Below are positions 30,577 to 41,038 of a stretch of 64,000 nt of DNA, in pieces. A program made the position numbers and the translations under genes. Below the pieces are notes generated by a model that was not told where the DNA came from, ran no database searches, and saw nothing but the letters and a program-made list of their open reading frames with translations. Each line of letters starts with the position of its first letter. Within the stretch, counting starts at the first letter, position 1. The DNA is from Blattamonas nauphoetae (lineage: Eukaryota; Preaxostyla; Oxymonadida). The stretch covers positions 310,001 to 374,000 of the forward strand of contig JARBJD010000020.1 of assembly GCA_033064195.1 (NCBI GenBank), written 5' to 3'.

Positions 30577-32175
30577 ATGTCTCTCTTTTGCATTATCGCT
30601 CTTTTGGGTGCGGAAACCGTAGATCTCAAGAAGCTCGTTGAAACCTGCGGGGTGGACGTCTGCTCTTTCAGGTTGGAGAAGAAGGATTACACAGCATCCA
30701 ATATCTTCCTCTACAATAAGAATCTATCCATTGATGCTTCTGAAGGCGGTCAACTGGATTTATCTGAGCAAACCAAGGAAGCTTTTCTCCTTTCCCGCGG
30801 TTATCTTCTCCTGTATGGTCTCCCAATCAGGCCATCACAGAACGCAGTTTTTGCCGAAGCTACTTCCAATTCGAAAGTGGAACTGAAAGAATGCTCCTTC
30901 CTTGGAAAAACGTTCTCCAAAGCGTTGGTCTATGGATCGAATAGTTCACTTTTGTTGACTTCATCGAAACTGGAAGGCATGACACTGAAATGTTCGTTGA
31001 TTGAGGCTGATCCCTTAGTGAACGACGCTAACGTGTCGATTACCATTGATCATTGTGAATTCACCTATTTGGAAGCAGCTACTTCAAAGCCAATTGTGTC
31101 TGGGGAACGAATCCTCACGACGACGATTAAGGGTTCCATCTTCAGATTTTGCAATTGCACTGACCAATCCCCACTTCCCGCCACCACTGACAATATTCCG
31201 TACCGAACGGTGGATATCGAGAATTGCGAAATCTCAAACTGCACAGGACCGCTGAGTGGACTGCTGACATTTGGAGTCCAAGCCGCCAAGCTCTACATGT
31301 CGGATGTGAAATACGAGTCAAATACAAACTCTGTTCGGTTCTCAAATCGCGTAACCTTCACTCCAAATTCCTACATTAGGATAATGTCTGTCACGACATC
31401 GAAAAGCACCACAACCGACCTCTGGCCAAGCGGAGGGTTCCTGTATCTCCCATCGGCCACAACCACCCTCATAATCAACGACACAAAGTTTGAGGATGAT
31501 ACCGCAACTGAGCATGGAGGATCAATCTACGTCGCAACTGAAGGGGATGTTTCTCTTCGCAATGTAACGGCACACATGTGCGAAGCTGGTAAGGACGGTG
31601 GATTTCTGTATTTTGATGGACATGGCACACTGGACTTCTACCGTGTGGAAATGACAGAGAACAAGGCCACACAAAATGGAGGATCGTTGTTCCTTGCCGA
31701 CTACGCCAAACTGAACGTCTACGCTGGGTTCATGACAAACTGCTCGGCAGGAGTGAATGGAGGAGCTGTTGCCCTCACTCTTCAGAAGGGAGCAAGCACC
31801 ACTTTCAACATTGTCGCCTTCGTCCACAACGAAGCGACTGGTGGCCTGGGAAAGGATGTCCTCGCAACGAAGGGTGAGAAAGGAAAGAAACTGTCAAAGT
31901 CAGCATTTGTGAAATGCACAAGTTCATCGAACAATCCGAAAGTGACGTTGATGCCAGAAAAGGCACACTTCGACTGGTCGAACAGTTTTGCGACATGGCT
32001 GAAGAACTGGATCATATTCATTGTTGTGATTGTGGTTGTGGTGATTGTACTCAGCATTGTCCTCCCGTGCATCTGCTGCTGTTGTGGTTGTGGAGCTGCC
32101 TGTGTTGGAGCTGTCAAAGGCAACAAGAGCGGATACTCGCACGTTGAGAGCCAGCCGGGCTACGGAACTGCTTAA
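30577..32175 (+). CDS. Beta-helix type I membrane protein, paralogue A
   Basis: 532 residues, single exon. Short signal peptide MSLFCIIALLGAETVD; Cys-rich parallel beta-helix ectodomain to about 465 with repeated turns such as EHGGSIYVATEGDVSLRN and QNGGSLFLADYAKLNVYAG; a membrane helix at about 471-495 (WIIFIVVIVVVVIVLSIVLP); a juxtamembrane Cys cluster, CICCCCGCGAAC, likely palmitoylated; and a short tail with SHVESQPGYGTA. Paralogue B lies at 39153-40862. Similarity includes about 40 bp before the ATG and about 170 bp after the stop. No enzyme motif is seen. Probable surface protein; the ligand is unknown. It diverges from the kinase gene, with 231 bp between the two frames. Confidence 0.8.
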   Translation: MSLFCIIALLGAETVDLKKLVETCGVDVCSFRLEKKDYTASNIFLYNKNLSIDASEGGQLDLSEQTKEAFLLSRGYLLLYGLPIRPSQNAVFAEATSNSKVELKECSFLGKTFSKALVYGSNSSLLLTSSKLEGMTLKCSLIEADPLVNDANVSITIDHCEFTYLEAATSKPIVSGERILTTTIKGSIFRFCNCTDQSPLPATTDNIPYRTVDIENCEISNCTGPLSGLLTFGVQAAKLYMSDVKYESNTNSVRFSNRVTFTPNSYIRIMSVTTSKSTTTDLWPSGGFLYLPSATTTLIINDTKFEDDTATEHGGSIYVATEGDVSLRNVTAHMCEAGKDGGFLYFDGHGTLDFYRVEMTENKATQNGGSLFLADYAKLNVYAGFMTNCSAGVNGGAVALTLQKGASTTFNIVAFVHNEATGGLGKDVLATKGEKGKKLSKSAFVKCTSSSNNPKVTLMPEKAHFDWSNSFATWLKNWIIFIVVIVVVVIVLSIVLPCICCCCGCGAACVGAVKGNKSGYSHVESQPGYGTA

Positions 32176-32786
32176 GCTGGATACTCAGAAACTGTCCAAA
32201 CATCCACGTTCACTGGTTAATCCACACTTCATCACTATCACCCGCCTCGGGTGCTTCTATGTTATTACTTCCTAACAATGACTTCTGTTTGATGAATAAT
32301 GCTTTTTTCGAAGTTTACTTGATGAATAGGCATATGTCATGATGATGACACCTTGGATTCCATCACACTTGCTCACAGACATGTCGAATCAAAATCTACT
32401 GACATTGTGATATACTCGACTCACTTGCCAACTGAATTCACATATAACGATCCCGGGAGCGTTGTCAACTCTGACGTCTTGCATATTTAAGTGGTAGTCC
32501 TGGTTTGGCATCATCAAAAGTTTTGACTTGTCTCCGAGTGACACATCCGAGTTGGGCTCAAAAAAGAGGAATCCTGCGTACTCTCGATCGATAGTTGAAT
32601 GTGATTCGCGTGAACGGTACAAGCATATATTCTTTGCCGATTTCTTGGACAGTTTTTCGTCTTGATTCAGCTAGATGTCGCAAAAATCGAGTGGTCCAAC
32701 ATAAAAACAAGAAATGGAAACTTTCTGCACCAACCTGTCTGATCGGTGCTTAGAAACAAGTGCCACATCCACAGGAGGTGGGTGAT
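32176..32786. other. 3' flank of paralogue A and an unassigned minus-strand exon
   Basis: The first 170 bp are homologous to the region after paralogue B (gcttctatgttattacttcc and beyond, up to about 32345). The minus strand between about 32420 and 32670 then reads as a protein-like exon, for example FLFFEPNSDVSLGDKSKLLM and NAPGIVICEFSWQ. It sits between an acceptor-like ACATCTAG and a perfect GTGAGT donor whose splicing would place a TAG directly after WQ. It may be the last coding exon of a small gene. I could not identify the family or its upstream exons. Confidence 0.3.
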
Positions 32787-33499
32787 TTACTTTGAAACAG
32801 GTAAAAGAGCCAAGATATCGGCATTTTCCAATATCTCTTTTGGAGCTCCGTTCATCCCAGCAATGAACATAGCCTTTGCGAGTTCAGTGGATTTGATTGT
32901 CACATTTTTGCCAAACAGTTTCAGTACGGGATAGATCGCCCGAGTAAATGAATACGTGGCAGTAGGTTCCTTTCGTTTAGTCACAGGGTAGATGTATGAT
33001 GGCCTGAAGGAGTAAAAATGGCCAAGTTGTAAGGCAGAAATTTGATTTTCAGCTTGACCCTTGTATTTCGCAAAAGCCATGGAGCTTTTACCGGTTGAAT
33101 CGGCACCGTTGCCACTTAACAAGCATAATGTTGCGTTTGGAGAGTTTTCTCGTAGCGCACTGGCAAAGGCAACAGCAAAATCGACGGTGACTCGTCTGAA
33201 TTCTTCGTCGGGAATTGTCCCTGTATATGCTCCAATACAGAAGAAGGCTGCATCAATATTTTGGAAAAGATCTTGGTGAGAAGCATATGAAGCGATTATT
33301 CAATCATAACGGCGGTAATTTTTGAGTTGGAATTGTCGGTCTGTCTTCGGGTAAGAACAGTGATGTGACCAACTTCACTGCTCTCCAGACATTCTTGGAG
33401 AACCAATGAACCGGTCATTCCTGTTGAACCAGCAATTATAACGTTCTTGAGTGGGGAGGTCATGAAGAGAAAATAGTTTCTCCGGTGGTAACCCATCAT
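32787..33499 (-). CDS. TIP30/HTATIP2-like atypical short-chain dehydrogenase, frame interrupted
   Basis: NAD(P)-binding Rossmann protein of the atypical SDR group that includes HTATIP2/TIP30 and bacterial NAD-dependent epimerase-like proteins. The N-terminal part has strand 1 and the cofactor loop NVIIAGSTGMTGSLVLQE, then HITVLTRR. The C-terminal part continues with SYASHQDLFQNID, AAFFCIGAYTG, LLSGNGADS, YKGQAENQI and FRPSYIYP, giving the expected fold order. The two parts lie in different frames that meet near 33290-33300. The homologous strand-helix unit (ITAVMIE, then IIASYASHQD) is continuous if one base were missing, so a single-base frameshift or sequence error is likelier than an intron; no GT-AG pair restores the phase. 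The start is the first of two adjacent ATGs, though Met12 is also possible. Confidence 0.6.
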
Positions 33500-33668
33500 C
33501 GTTTCTAACTCTGAATCGAAAGAGGATTAGCATCCAATTGAAATACCACGTGCAGTTTGGGAATGATCACACGCTTAACACGCTGTTTTCATGCTGAACG
33601 AATTTCACAGTTCGAAGCGACTCTGAAACTCAACCCATAACAATGTTTTACTACGAAATCACAGTCAA

Positions 33669-34856
33669 ATGAATCAACCAGTATCGTCATCAATCGCCAC
33701 ATCTGAACATTCCCATCTCAATGTGCTTTCTTCTGTAAGCGCACCTCATTTTGGATTCTTAACATGGGATGGAAATCAACTCGACTCAAATCTGGAGAAA
33801 ATGTCCTTGTATAGATCTCTCGTTCAAACAATCAAGGACAGACATCCATTTGATGAAGCATTAGAAAAGAAAGCAGTGAGTCTTCTTGAACAAATCAGAC
33901 CACTGCATATCGAACTCGATCGATTCATCCGCGCTATTACACAACGACCTGCCGGGGCCAATCAGCTCATTCATCCCGTTCTGCCGCCACATGCCGTACC
34001 CAATGGGTTAATCCCCGATCTGCCACCACCTGCCGTCGCTGATCAGGTCATTCTCGACCTTGTCCCATCGTCCCCAGATGAAGCTCTGACAGAATTTATT
34101 GCTTCCATCGCTGTGCTCCTTTCCTTTTCCAACCAGGGAATCATCACAGCAACAATATCGATGCTTACTGGATGCACTGATAGTTGTTCTCAGTCATTCG
34201 TTCTGAAACTCATCAGGGCTGGTCTAATCCCCCACATTGTTGCCTCTCTCAATCCACAGTCGCTCTCTTTTGCGGATAGTAAATTTATCCACATGAATCT
34301 CATCTTAACCATTAACTGCTCGGTCAGGCAATCAATTCTCAGTATTACCAACAGTCTCGGGATTGAAGACCCGATAGAAGCTCAAGCAGTTCATGACACC
34401 ATCCTTCAACAGGTTCTCGTCCCATCTGAGGATTACATTCGCCATATCTGCGTCAACAGGCATTCGATGATCGAGGCAGACCAATCATACGAACTCCTGA
34501 TCCTTTTGAATGGAATCGTCCGAATATGTCCATACAACCCACAAACAATAGATTTTGTCCTGACCATGCCTTTATTACAAGCGATCACAAGCGCGCTGAC
34601 GTTTTGTTACAACGACGAATCTCGGAGAGTATTTCTCTGTCGGACTGAAACAAGCCAACGAGAATGGAGCAGACAAAGCAGAAACGTTCGTCAATCCGCT
34701 CAGATCGTTCTTCGATGTCTGAGAACGGAAGGTTTCGACGATTGGTGCGAACAAATTCTGGGAAACGAAGGAGATGCCACATGGAGAAGAAATCTGACAA
34801 ATCACATGAATAATGTGAGCGTATCACCTGGAATTAATCTTCCGGAGCGAGAATAG
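33669..34856 (+). CDS. Armadillo-like helical-repeat protein of a lineage-specific family
   Basis: 395 residues, one exon. All-helical sequence without signal peptide or membrane segment, with repeated Leu-rich helices such as EFIASIAVLLSFSNQGIIT, KLIRAGLIPHIVASLNPQSL and QQVLVPSEDYIRHICVNRH. From memory this pattern (about 330-400 residues; a WDG/WNxxQL start; a GIED block; an ICPYNPQTxDFVL block; an LPE end) recurs many times in Blattamonas. No function is known to me. A Pro-rich insertion at about residues 95-140 contains short near repeats (LIHPVLPPHAVPNG, then LIPDLPPPAVADQ), absent from the family members I remember. Related in style, but not in sequence, to the long protein starting at 61637. 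Confidence 0.7.
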   Translation: MNQPVSSSIATSEHSHLNVLSSVSAPHFGFLTWDGNQLDSNLEKMSLYRSLVQTIKDRHPFDEALEKKAVSLLEQIRPLHIELDRFIRAITQRPAGANQLIHPVLPPHAVPNGLIPDLPPPAVADQVILDLVPSSPDEALTEFIASIAVLLSFSNQGIITATISMLTGCTDSCSQSFVLKLIRAGLIPHIVASLNPQSLSFADSKFIHMNLILTINCSVRQSILSITNSLGIEDPIEAQAVHDTILQQVLVPSEDYIRHICVNRHSMIEADQSYELLILLNGIVRICPYNPQTIDFVLTMPLLQAITSALTFCYNDESRRVFLCRTETSQREWSRQSRNVRQSAQIVLRCLRTEGFDDWCEQILGNEGDATWRRNLTNHMNNVSVSPGINLPERE

Positions 34857-35154
34857 AACAGAGGAAACAAGTGAAGAAACGGAATGAAATGACGTTGTTT
34901 GACCACAGCACAAGACACCCCTTCACACTTCCTCTCCTTTTTCACTCATGCTACCCTCCTTTTTCACTCACACTCCACAATTCTCCTATTTCTCACGACG
35001 TAACATCATTTTCCCCACATTTTCACAACCACCCCAACTCGCCTTCATCCACACATCCATCATTTTGTTTCACCGTCAAAACTCCCATAAAACCCTTTTT
35101 TTGAAAGATCTGATCATACGATGGAAACAATCACTCGTGAAGGCAGCTCGAAGT
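34857..35154. other. Flank between the armadillo-like gene and the MITE
   Basis: About 300 C/T-rich bases (plus strand) after the gene that ends at 34856. No gene or RNA was recognised. Confidence 0.4.
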
Positions 35155-35156
35155 TA

Positions 35157-36001
35157 GTCACCTGAAAACCCGGGAGTAAATAACAAATCGGTAGTTTTTT
35201 TTGGGGTCCCAAAAGTGAATAGTAACACTGGATTTCCGATTTTTTCGACAATTTTTCAATCTAAATGACATTTTTATGAATAAATGAAGTGTCCTAGGTG
35301 GTTCAGAACAAATAGTTTTGATTACCCAGCATGATTTTCTCATGCTCTTGGAAAGTTGATCTCGTTGTATCTTCATAACCAGACAAAATTTTGACCTGAA
35401 ATTTTCGCGAAAATGAATTTTTTGAGAAATGTAAACTTTTGATATTTCAACTTTTCAAAAAAATTTTCCCCCTCGAGAGAATGTGAAATCCACTTTTAAC
35501 GGATGTCTGAAATTGACTTCTCACCGTGCATCAGATGGGAATCCCGTTTTCAAAATTCATCAAAATGACGTCAACACTGTCACAATCGAATCAAACTGGT
35601 CAATTTTGCATACAAGGTGAATGGTGAGTGACAAGTTCGAAGACTCTCTGAAAATTCCTCGAAAAACGATGAAAAACCATGATTTTGTGATCGTCGAAGA
35701 AAAAAAGTTGAAATATCAACAGTTTACATTTCTCAAAAAATTCATTTTCGCGAAAATTTCAGGTCAAAATTTTGTCTGGTTATGAAGATACAACGAGATC
35801 AACTTTCCAAGAGCATGAGAAAATCATGCTGGGTAATCAAAACTATTTGTTCTGAACCACCTAGGACACTTCATTTATTCATAAAAATGTCATTTAGATT
35901 GAAAAATTGTCAAAAAAATCGGAAATCCAGTGTTACTATTCACTTTTGGGACCCCAAAAAAAACTACCAATTTGTTATTTACTCCCGGGTTTTCAGGTGA
36001 C
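35157..36001. mobile_element. Fold-back MITE with 299-bp inverted arms and TA target duplication
   Basis: An 845-bp element whose arms, 35157-35455 and 35703-36001, are inverted copies differing at only about 3 of 299 positions. Ends read GTCACCTGAAAACCCGGG and its reverse complement, flanked on both sides by TA (35155-35156 and 36002-36003). The TA duplication is the mark of the Tc1/mariner (IS630) superfamily, so this is probably a non-autonomous derivative of such an element. The 247-bp centre has no open frame. A 72-codon frame lies in each arm, mirrored, and is a by-product of the duplication. The near identity of the arms suggests recent insertion or arm-to-arm conversion. It lies between genes and interrupts none. 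Confidence 0.9.
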
Positions 36002-36192
36002 TAGTGTTTTCGTGTCCTTCTCCTTTTTAGTGACGTTCCGGCTTGCCCACAGGACGCTTTCTCTCGTTTGGGTAAACATTATTGCGACGTTTTCTAAGTA
36101 GATTCGAAGTGATGTCTGGAAAACGGAACCATTGAAAAGATGAAATAGAAGGCTTCGGAACCCCACGAGAGCAGGGACGGTAAGGAACTCCC

Positions 36193-38682
36193 TTACCACT
36201 TCCTTCTGCTTTTCTTGATCTTCCTCTGCACAATCTGCATCGAGCCCAAAATGACACCACTTTTCTTCATCACAGATTCGGGCGAGTAGATGGTCAGCAT
36301 GTGTCTTTGCTCGACACAGACGAGGGAGACGAAGATCAACGTGTGGAGAATCACTGCAATCGAGAACAATTCCCACGAATGAAGAAACAACGAGAACCCG
36401 TACATCCAGAGGGGCGAGAGGGTGGCGTATGGATGGTTGACAAAGTGGAACACGCCCGTCTGGTGGAGCGGAGGGGTGATTGACTTTGGGTTAGTGATGT
36501 ACGACAGTGGGTGGACAAAGAAGTCCCCGTAGAATTTCCCAAACACCCCGATTTCTTGGAAGGTCAGGAGAGTCACAACAATTGAGAGGAGGACCATGAA
36601 GATGCTCAGACTGGACAGGCCACCGTAAGAAGTGATTGTCGACACGATAAACGAGATGTACGGATGTGTCGAGGGGTGTGCCGTGTCTAGTGCCTGCTTC
36701 TTGAAGAAGAGGACAGAGGTGACGAAGAACGAGACGGCTTTGAGTGAAGAGACAAGGTCGTGGTGTTCTTGAAATTGTCTGAAAGCTTTCACGTTGGCGA
36801 GGTTCCTCTTCCAATCAGGAGAAAGCAGAGCAGGCAATCGAACAGCCAACCAGAGGGGAAGATGTGATCGTTTCTGTGATTTGCTCTGATCGCCGACTGG
36901 CTTCGTCGGTGTGCCTGTTGGGTCGTTGCTTTTATTCGGCCGAAGATCTCCAAACCCGAGCATAACGGAATGGTCTGCAGACGTCATCGCAGGGCTTTCG
37001 AGTGGTGTCGAATTCGGGGTGAGCTCGGGAGTGAAGGGTGTGCCTGTGTTGTACAGGGTGTGTGTCTGTGCCTGACTCTGAAGTTTTCGTGATTGTGTGG
37101 TCAGGATCATCCCGATCCCAAAAGTCTCATAAACTGCGATGATGATGGTGATCAAGCTAAAGCAGAGAAGAACTGAGCTTGTCGGCTGCAGGACCACAAT
37201 AAGACAGAGAACGATGAACATTTCCATGCTATACGTCCGCTTCTCGTCGGAAAATGTTGCGTCGTCGACTGGAATTTGGGAGGATCCGACCTGACGAAAT
37301 CCAAATGTCTCCCAAAAGATTTTTATTTTTGCGAGGAATTCCTTGAACTTTCCTTTTCCATTGGCGATTGAGAATAATTGTCCAATGATCGTTTCGAATG
37401 TGGGCTGGAAACATTCGCAACTCTTCAGTTCTGTGACTCCAAACTGAATATCCGTTTGGGCAGCTGACGGTGTTTGCTGACATTTGTCGTCTTCAGACGG
37501 TGTTTGTGCTTCTTCCTTTTTCTTGTCCGAAGATGATTTTGGATGAGACTTTTCAGGTGCTTTGTGGACGCAATAGCAGGCTGGGCATTCACATTCCTCT
37601 TCACTGACACTCACATCGTCGTATAGAAGCGGGCCGGAGTGATGGCACACGCACGCGCATGCTGGTTTTCCCGAATCAAGACCAGTTTCAACAAAATGCC
37701 GAAGTACTTTCCCAGCATCTGTAAAGTGGACTGGCTTTGCTTCTTCATCAGTCGATCCGTATGTCCGTTCGATATGTGGTTCCTCAAAGCAATACAAGAA
37801 CACCATTTGGAGAAGGTGTCCGATCATTGCGAAGAGGAAGACGACGCGTGAGCGAGCGAGTATAGCAACCCCATAATACGATGTATACCCGATCGTATAC
37901 ATGGGGTGGGGGACACAATTATAAATCCCATCAAAGGTCAAGTTCTGCTTCACGCTGAAGAAGAAATCCCCACAGAACCAGGCGTAGGCTCCAACAACTG
38001 TATGGGCATCTTCTTTGGTGTAATAGTTAAGAATAACCAGGAGAACGCCAAAGATATCCCATATAAGATGGAACCAGATTGGGATTGTTGACGAGGGAAC
38101 TGCAGCGTCAACTTCCTGGGATGAGAAGAATTTGGTATATCGTGAGAAATCAGCGCAGTGGTATGCCAGAACTCCAAATGAAAAGCCGTCCATCCACAGT
38201 GTAAGTGTTTCCAGATGTTTGTATACAAGCCATGCGTTGAAACTAGCCGGATAATCTGCTCTTTTGTAGCCTGGCGGTGAACCGGTTTCCATCAGATAAA
38301 TAAGGAATTTACCAGTGGAAGACACTTCTCCATCAGCATTTGGAGTGGTATGTTTGGTGATAACCTGATTTTATGAATAATGGAGAGAGAAAAAGACCCT
38401 TTGAAATCGACGTGATTTTGATTGGCCATCAAGGAGAAGTCCAAGACCAATATTGTAGCAAACTCGCCAAAACAGATACATGCAGATGTAAAAGATGGTT
38501 GGAGTTTGGGTAAATAATTCCAGGTACACCAGAAGTGTGCACAGAACAATTGCTATCCATTCGAGAAGAGATGCTCGGTTCGGGTACAACGCTTGAAGCT
38601 CAGAATAAACAGGTGGGAGAACAAATTCAGTGCCATCTTCTGCAATTCCCTTGAGAAGAGTGGACGACTCGTCAGTCTCCAT
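36193..38682 (-). CDS. CHO2: Phosphatidylethanolamine N-methyltransferase, CHO2-type
   Basis: Two exons (38398-38682 and 36193-38364) around a 33-nt intron give an 818-residue multispanning ER membrane protein. It resembles yeast Cho2, which uses S-adenosylmethionine for the first methylation of phosphatidylethanolamine on the way to phosphatidylcholine. Landmarks: MYLFWRVCYNIGLGLLL early (Cho2 YLFWRIAYNLGIGLVL), a DAHTVVGAYAWFCGDFFF block, the methyltransferase motif FDGIYNCVPHPMYTIGYTSY at about 235-255, and EEPHIERTYG. A second, weaker domain has GDFFVHPLSYITNP and FVNHPYATLSPLWMYG at about 733, keeping the double-domain plan of Cho2. A Cys-rich and Lys/Glu-rich linker at about 310-410 is unusual. 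The C-terminus KKSRRKW is basic. A single-domain PEM2-type partner was not seen in this window. Confidence 0.87.
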
Positions 38683-39152
38683 GAGAAAAAAAATGTAAGG
38701 GTTCTAGTCAAATAAGTTCAAGCTTCCTGCAGATCTGTGCAATCATTTGAGATTAGTGATATGTTTTAAATTCATTTCGTTAGATTTCTCTATTCATTTC
38801 TAGAATTGAATCTCGGGGAGTCAATGGGAGACTTTGTAGTTTATCGAGGCGGATGATGGTTTTGGAGTGCTCTTAGTCGTTCCAACTCTCATGGAACATC
38901 CTCCGCTCCTTCACTTGTCCCGTTACGTACTTCTCCCATCGCAAGGTATCCCCATTTCGAAGGTCGAACGCAGATGAGACAGAGAACAAAATATTGGGCG
39001 TAGTCCAGCAACGTCCACGAATCTTCTGATGGATGTTCTTCAATGCGATACTACAATGTGTTAGATGACAATACAGCGAGAAAAACCGAAAATAAAAGAA
39101 AAAAGTCCAATTTTCGATCCAACCCATTACTCGTATTTGACAATCCAACCAC
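38683..39152. other. Gap between the CHO2-type gene and paralogue B
   Basis: About 470 bases. The minus strand at 38880-39050 is open in two phases after an acceptor-like ACACATTGTAG, and might be a terminal exon of a small gene, but neither translation is recognisable. The last 40 bp before 39153 resemble the sequence just upstream of paralogue A. Confidence 0.3.
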
Positions 39153-40862
39153 ATGTCTCTCTTTTGCATTATCGCTCTTTTGGGTGCGGAAACCGTTGAT
39201 CTCCAGACGCTTGTTAATGACTGTCCGGCCGGCTCTTGTACTATCAAGTTGGAGAAGAAGTATTACACCGCAAACAAAATCAATGTCAACAACCTGAACC
39301 TGATTATCGAGGCTTCTGAAGAATGTTATCTGGATTTATCCAAGCAGACAAACCCAGCCTTTGTTCTTGCTGGTAGTACTCTTAAAATTACCAAAGTCAC
39401 AATCAATCTGTCACCAACAGCAGTTCTCGTCGATGCCCGAAATGATTCGAAAGTGGAGCTGGAAAATTGCTCCTTCCTTGGAAGAACATTATCCAAAGCG
39501 TTGGTCTATGGAGCGAAGAGCTCACTGACACTGACATCAATGACACTGTCTGGCAGGATTCTGAAGAGTTCGTTGATTGAGGCTGACCCAGCAGTCGACG
39601 ACCCAGACCTGTCGATTACCCTTGACAAATGTGACTTCCTCTCGCTGGAAGCAGCTACTTCAAAGCCAATCGTGTCTGGGGAACGCATTCTGAAGACAAC
39701 GTTTTTGAACAGCAGCTTCAGCTCAATCAAATGCACTGACACAGGACCGCTTCCCGCCACCACTGACAATATTCCTGGCCGAGAGGTTAGGGTTGTGAAC
39801 TCCAACATCACATACTGCAAAGGACCGTTGAGTGGACTGCTGACATTTGGAGTCCAAGCTTCCAAACTCTACATGGCGAATGTGTTTTATATCAATAATG
39901 CCAACTCTGTGAGATTTTCTGATTGTGTTTCGTTCACTCCAAATTCCGTTGTTGAGATTCTGTATGTTACTGCAAAAGGGAGCTTCACAACCGACCTCTG
40001 GCCAAGCGGAGGGTTCCTGTATCTCCCATATACCACAACCACCCTCACAATTAACAACACAAGGTTTGATGATAATCCCGCAACAGAGCATGGAGGATCA
40101 ATCTACATCGCGACTGAGAAGACTGTCGCTCTCAACACCATCATCGCCTCGTCTTGTGTAGCTGGGAAGGATGGTGGATTTCTGTATTTTGCTGGACATG
40201 GCACACTGGACTTCTACTGTGTGAACATGACAGCGAACAGGGCCAAACAAAATGGAGGGTCGTTGTTCCTTGCCGACTACGACAAACTGAACGTCTACGC
40301 TGGCGCCATGATAAACTGCTCGGCAGGCGAGAATGGAGGAGCCGTTGCACTCACTCTTCAGAAGGGAGCAAGCACCACTTTCAACATTGTCGCCTTCGTC
40401 AACAACGAAGCGACTGGTGGCCTGGGAAAGGATGTCCTCGCAACGAAGGGTGAGAAAGGAAAGAAACTGTCAAAGTCAGCATTTGTGAAATGCACAAGTT
40501 CAACGAACAACCCAAAAGTGACGCTGATGCCAGAACAGGCGCACTTCGACTGGTCGAACAATTTGGCAACGACGCTGAAGAACTGGATCATATTCATTGT
40601 TGTGGTTGTGATTGTGGTTATTGTGCTCAGCATTGTCCTCCCGTGCATCTGCTGCTGTTGTGGTTGTTGTGCAGCCTGTGTTGGTGCTCACAAAGAAAAC
40701 AAGATGAAATATTCGCACGTTGAAAGTCAACCGAACTACGGAACTGGATACTCAGGGGCTGGATCCTCAGGAACTGGATACCCAGGGGCTGGATCCTCAG
40801 GAACTGGATACCCAGGGGCTGGATACTCAAGTACGGTCCAGACATCAACGTACAAGGATTAA
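39153..40862 (+). CDS. Beta-helix type I membrane protein, paralogue B, with Gly/Tyr repeat tail
   Basis: 569 residues, same architecture as the protein at 30577: signal peptide MSLFCIIALLGAETVD, beta-helix ectodomain, membrane helix WIIFIVVVVIVVIVLSIVLP, Cys cluster CICCCCGCCAAC. The two proteins differ at many ectodomain positions, but the DNA from the late beta-helix to the membrane helix (about 40320-40650 against 31750-32070) is almost identical, suggesting gene conversion or constraint there. The cytoplasmic tail differs. Here three 30-bp units (40741-40830) encode repeats of the form TGYPGAGSSG, followed by SSTVQTSTYKD; paralogue A lacks them. No catalytic motif is seen. Confidence 0.8.
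   Translation: MSLFCIIALLGAETVDLQTLVNDCPAGSCTIKLEKKYYTANKINVNNLNLIIEASEECYLDLSKQTNPAFVLAGSTLKITKVTINLSPTAVLVDARNDSKVELENCSFLGRTLSKALVYGAKSSLTLTSMTLSGRILKSSLIEADPAVDDPDLSITLDKCDFLSLEAATSKPIVSGERILKTTFLNSSFSSIKCTDTGPLPATTDNIPGREVRVVNSNITYCKGPLSGLLTFGVQASKLYMANVFYINNANSVRFSDCVSFTPNSVVEILYVTAKGSFTTDLWPSGGFLYLPYTTTTLTINNTRFDDNPATEHGGSIYIATEKTVALNTIIASSCVAGKDGGFLYFAGHGTLDFYCVNMTANRAKQNGGSLFLADYDKLNVYAGAMINCSAGENGGAVALTLQKGASTTFNIVAFVNNEATGGLGKDVLATKGEKGKKLSKSAFVKCTSSTNNPKVTLMPEQAHFDWSNNLATTLKNWIIFIVVVVIVVIVLSIVLPCICCCCGCCAACVGAHKENKMKYSHVESQPNYGTGYSGAGSSGTGYPGAGSSGTGYPGAGYSSTVQTSTYKD
40741..40830 (+). repeat. Three 30-bp tandem repeats in the tail of paralogue B
   Basis: Three units of 30 bp, each starting gaactggata and containing caggggctgg, encode ten residues apiece in the cytoplasmic tail. 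Unit number could vary between alleles or strains. The corresponding place in paralogue A has no repeat. Confidence 0.85.
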
Positions 40863-41038
40863 TCCACCCTTCATCACTATCAACAGCCTTCGATGCTTCT
40901 ATGTTATTACTTCCTAACAATGACTTCTGTTTGATGAGAAATGCTTGTTATTTTGAATTGATTGAAGAATAGGTATATGTCATGATGATGCTGAATTGAA
41001 CGCTCTGATCAAACCTTAAATTGGATTTATCTACAGAA

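Noticed and set aside
35158-36000. Two identical 72-codon frames on opposite strands as a gene pair
   Set aside because: They are the mirrored arms of the fold-back element; the frame is present twice only because the arms are inverted copies, and it has no protein-like features.
38880-39050. Minus-strand exon upstream of paralogue B
   Set aside because: Open in two phases after an acceptor-like site, but the upstream part would overlap the ATG region of paralogue B and neither translation is recognisable.
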